The notes beneath the pieces were generated by a model. That model saw only the letters and a list, made by a program, of their open reading frames with translations, made no database searches and was not told the origin of the DNA. Below are positions 63,828-64,000 of a DNA stretch of 64,000 bases, piece after piece. Source of the stretch: Burkholderia sp. IMCC1007. Its GTDB lineage: Bacteria > Pseudomonadota > Gammaproteobacteria > Burkholderiales > Burkholderiaceae. The stretch covers positions 1 to 64,000 of the forward strand of contig NZ_JAPVQY010000019.1 of assembly GCF_027257875.1 (NCBI RefSeq), in the 5' to 3' direction. Within the stretch, counting starts at the first letter, position 1. Every line of letters starts with the position of its first letter. The translations under genes were made by a program, and so were the position numbers.

Positions 63828-64000
63828 ATGTCTGCGCCGACGCCGCCGCTGTCCATCGAAATCGACCGGCAACACCAGTTGCCCGTCTATCTGCAGATCT
63901 GCGAGCGGTTCAAGGCTGCGATCGCCGCCGGTCATCTGCGCCCCGGCGATCGCGTGCCCGCGCTGCGCGGCCTGGCGACGCAACTGAATACGGCGCGCGG
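63828..64000 (+). CDS. MocR/GntR-type regulator, 5' part only
   Basis: The window ends after 57 codons. The visible part MSAPTPPLSIEIDRQHQLPVYLQICERFKAAIAAGHLRPGDRVPALRGLATQLNTARG is the GntR winged helix of a MocR-type protein (usually followed by an aminotransferase-like domain). A GTG one codon earlier is an alternative start. It is divergent from the NmrA-like gene, its probable target. Confidence 0.8.
   Translation, partial: MSAPTPPLSIEIDRQHQLPVYLQICERFKAAIAAGHLRPGDRVPALRGLATQLNTAR

Noticed and set aside
1..64000. tRNA, rRNA or known riboswitch genes
   Set aside because: No cloverleaf, rRNA or riboswitch consensus was recognised by eye; a covariance-model search would be decisive.

Overview
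The window is very GC-rich with codon use and gene content typical of a beta-proteobacterium of the genus Burkholderia, most likely the B. cepacia complex and the main chromosome. The signs are the phaA-phaB-phaR block, ClcB-like channel, polyamine potFGHI operon, several LysR regulators, and small Burkholderia-type hypothetical proteins (PGDYG, DUF3022-like, DUF6013-like). No rRNA, tRNA, CRISPR array or complete mobile element was seen. The species call is inference from protein similarity recalled from memory; no search was run.

Layout. 1-2732: polyhydroxyalkanoate synthesis (phaA, phaB) and its regulator phaR; the synthase gene phaC is probably just outside the left edge. 3061-8848: rimO coupled to a PfkB sugar kinase, an exported protein, metC and serB. 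9048-17205: LysR/oxidoreductase divergent pair, two small exported proteins (the second a frameshifted PliI-type lysozyme inhibitor), a FetAB-like ABC exporter, a large AsmA-family protein, and a multiply broken lipocalin-like pseudogene. 17375-18967: ybiT-type ABC-F ATPase, followed by an AT-richer patch (about 18970-20470) that looks like a remnant of transferred DNA. 20473-24858: aldehyde dehydrogenase, flavin oxidoreductase, OmpW, DUF1289. 25285-29369: potFGHI polyamine importer operon. 29465-34518: a sulfide/sulfane-sulfur module, with a sigma-54 activator of the FisR type facing a persulfide dioxygenase, a DUF442-SQR fusion and a TauE/SafE exporter. 34674-35485: a DUF2975 membrane protein and tiny XRE regulator behind a palindromic promoter. 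35569-43399: a MerR regulator with two TipAS-like domains, a tripartite RND pump with its divergent TetR regulator. 43526-47464: ClcB-like channel and the YeiH/YeiE pair. 47628-53223: a 2-ketogluconate catabolic operon kguE-kguK-kguT-kguD with the LacI-type regulator ptxS downstream and a perfect 18-bp palindrome just before kguE. 53278-64000: assorted genes including a YhfC-type membrane protease, an Lrp regulator and saccharopine-dehydrogenase-like enzyme, a free-standing CydX-like peptide translationally linked to a P-loop kinase, corA, a YbaK deacylase, an insertion-sequence remnant, a LysR/NmrA pair and the start of a MocR-type regulator cut by the window edge.

The most informative signals are (a) the sulfur module, where the regulator's three cysteines have the spacing of FisR and a near-consensus -24/-12 element fixes the start of the dioxygenase gene; (b) the kgu operon with a PtxS-like operator; (c) the orphan CydX-kinase pair; (d) several decaying genes (PliI, lipocalin-like, a membrane zinc ribbon, an IS fragment). 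I did not find a clearly new defence or mobile system.
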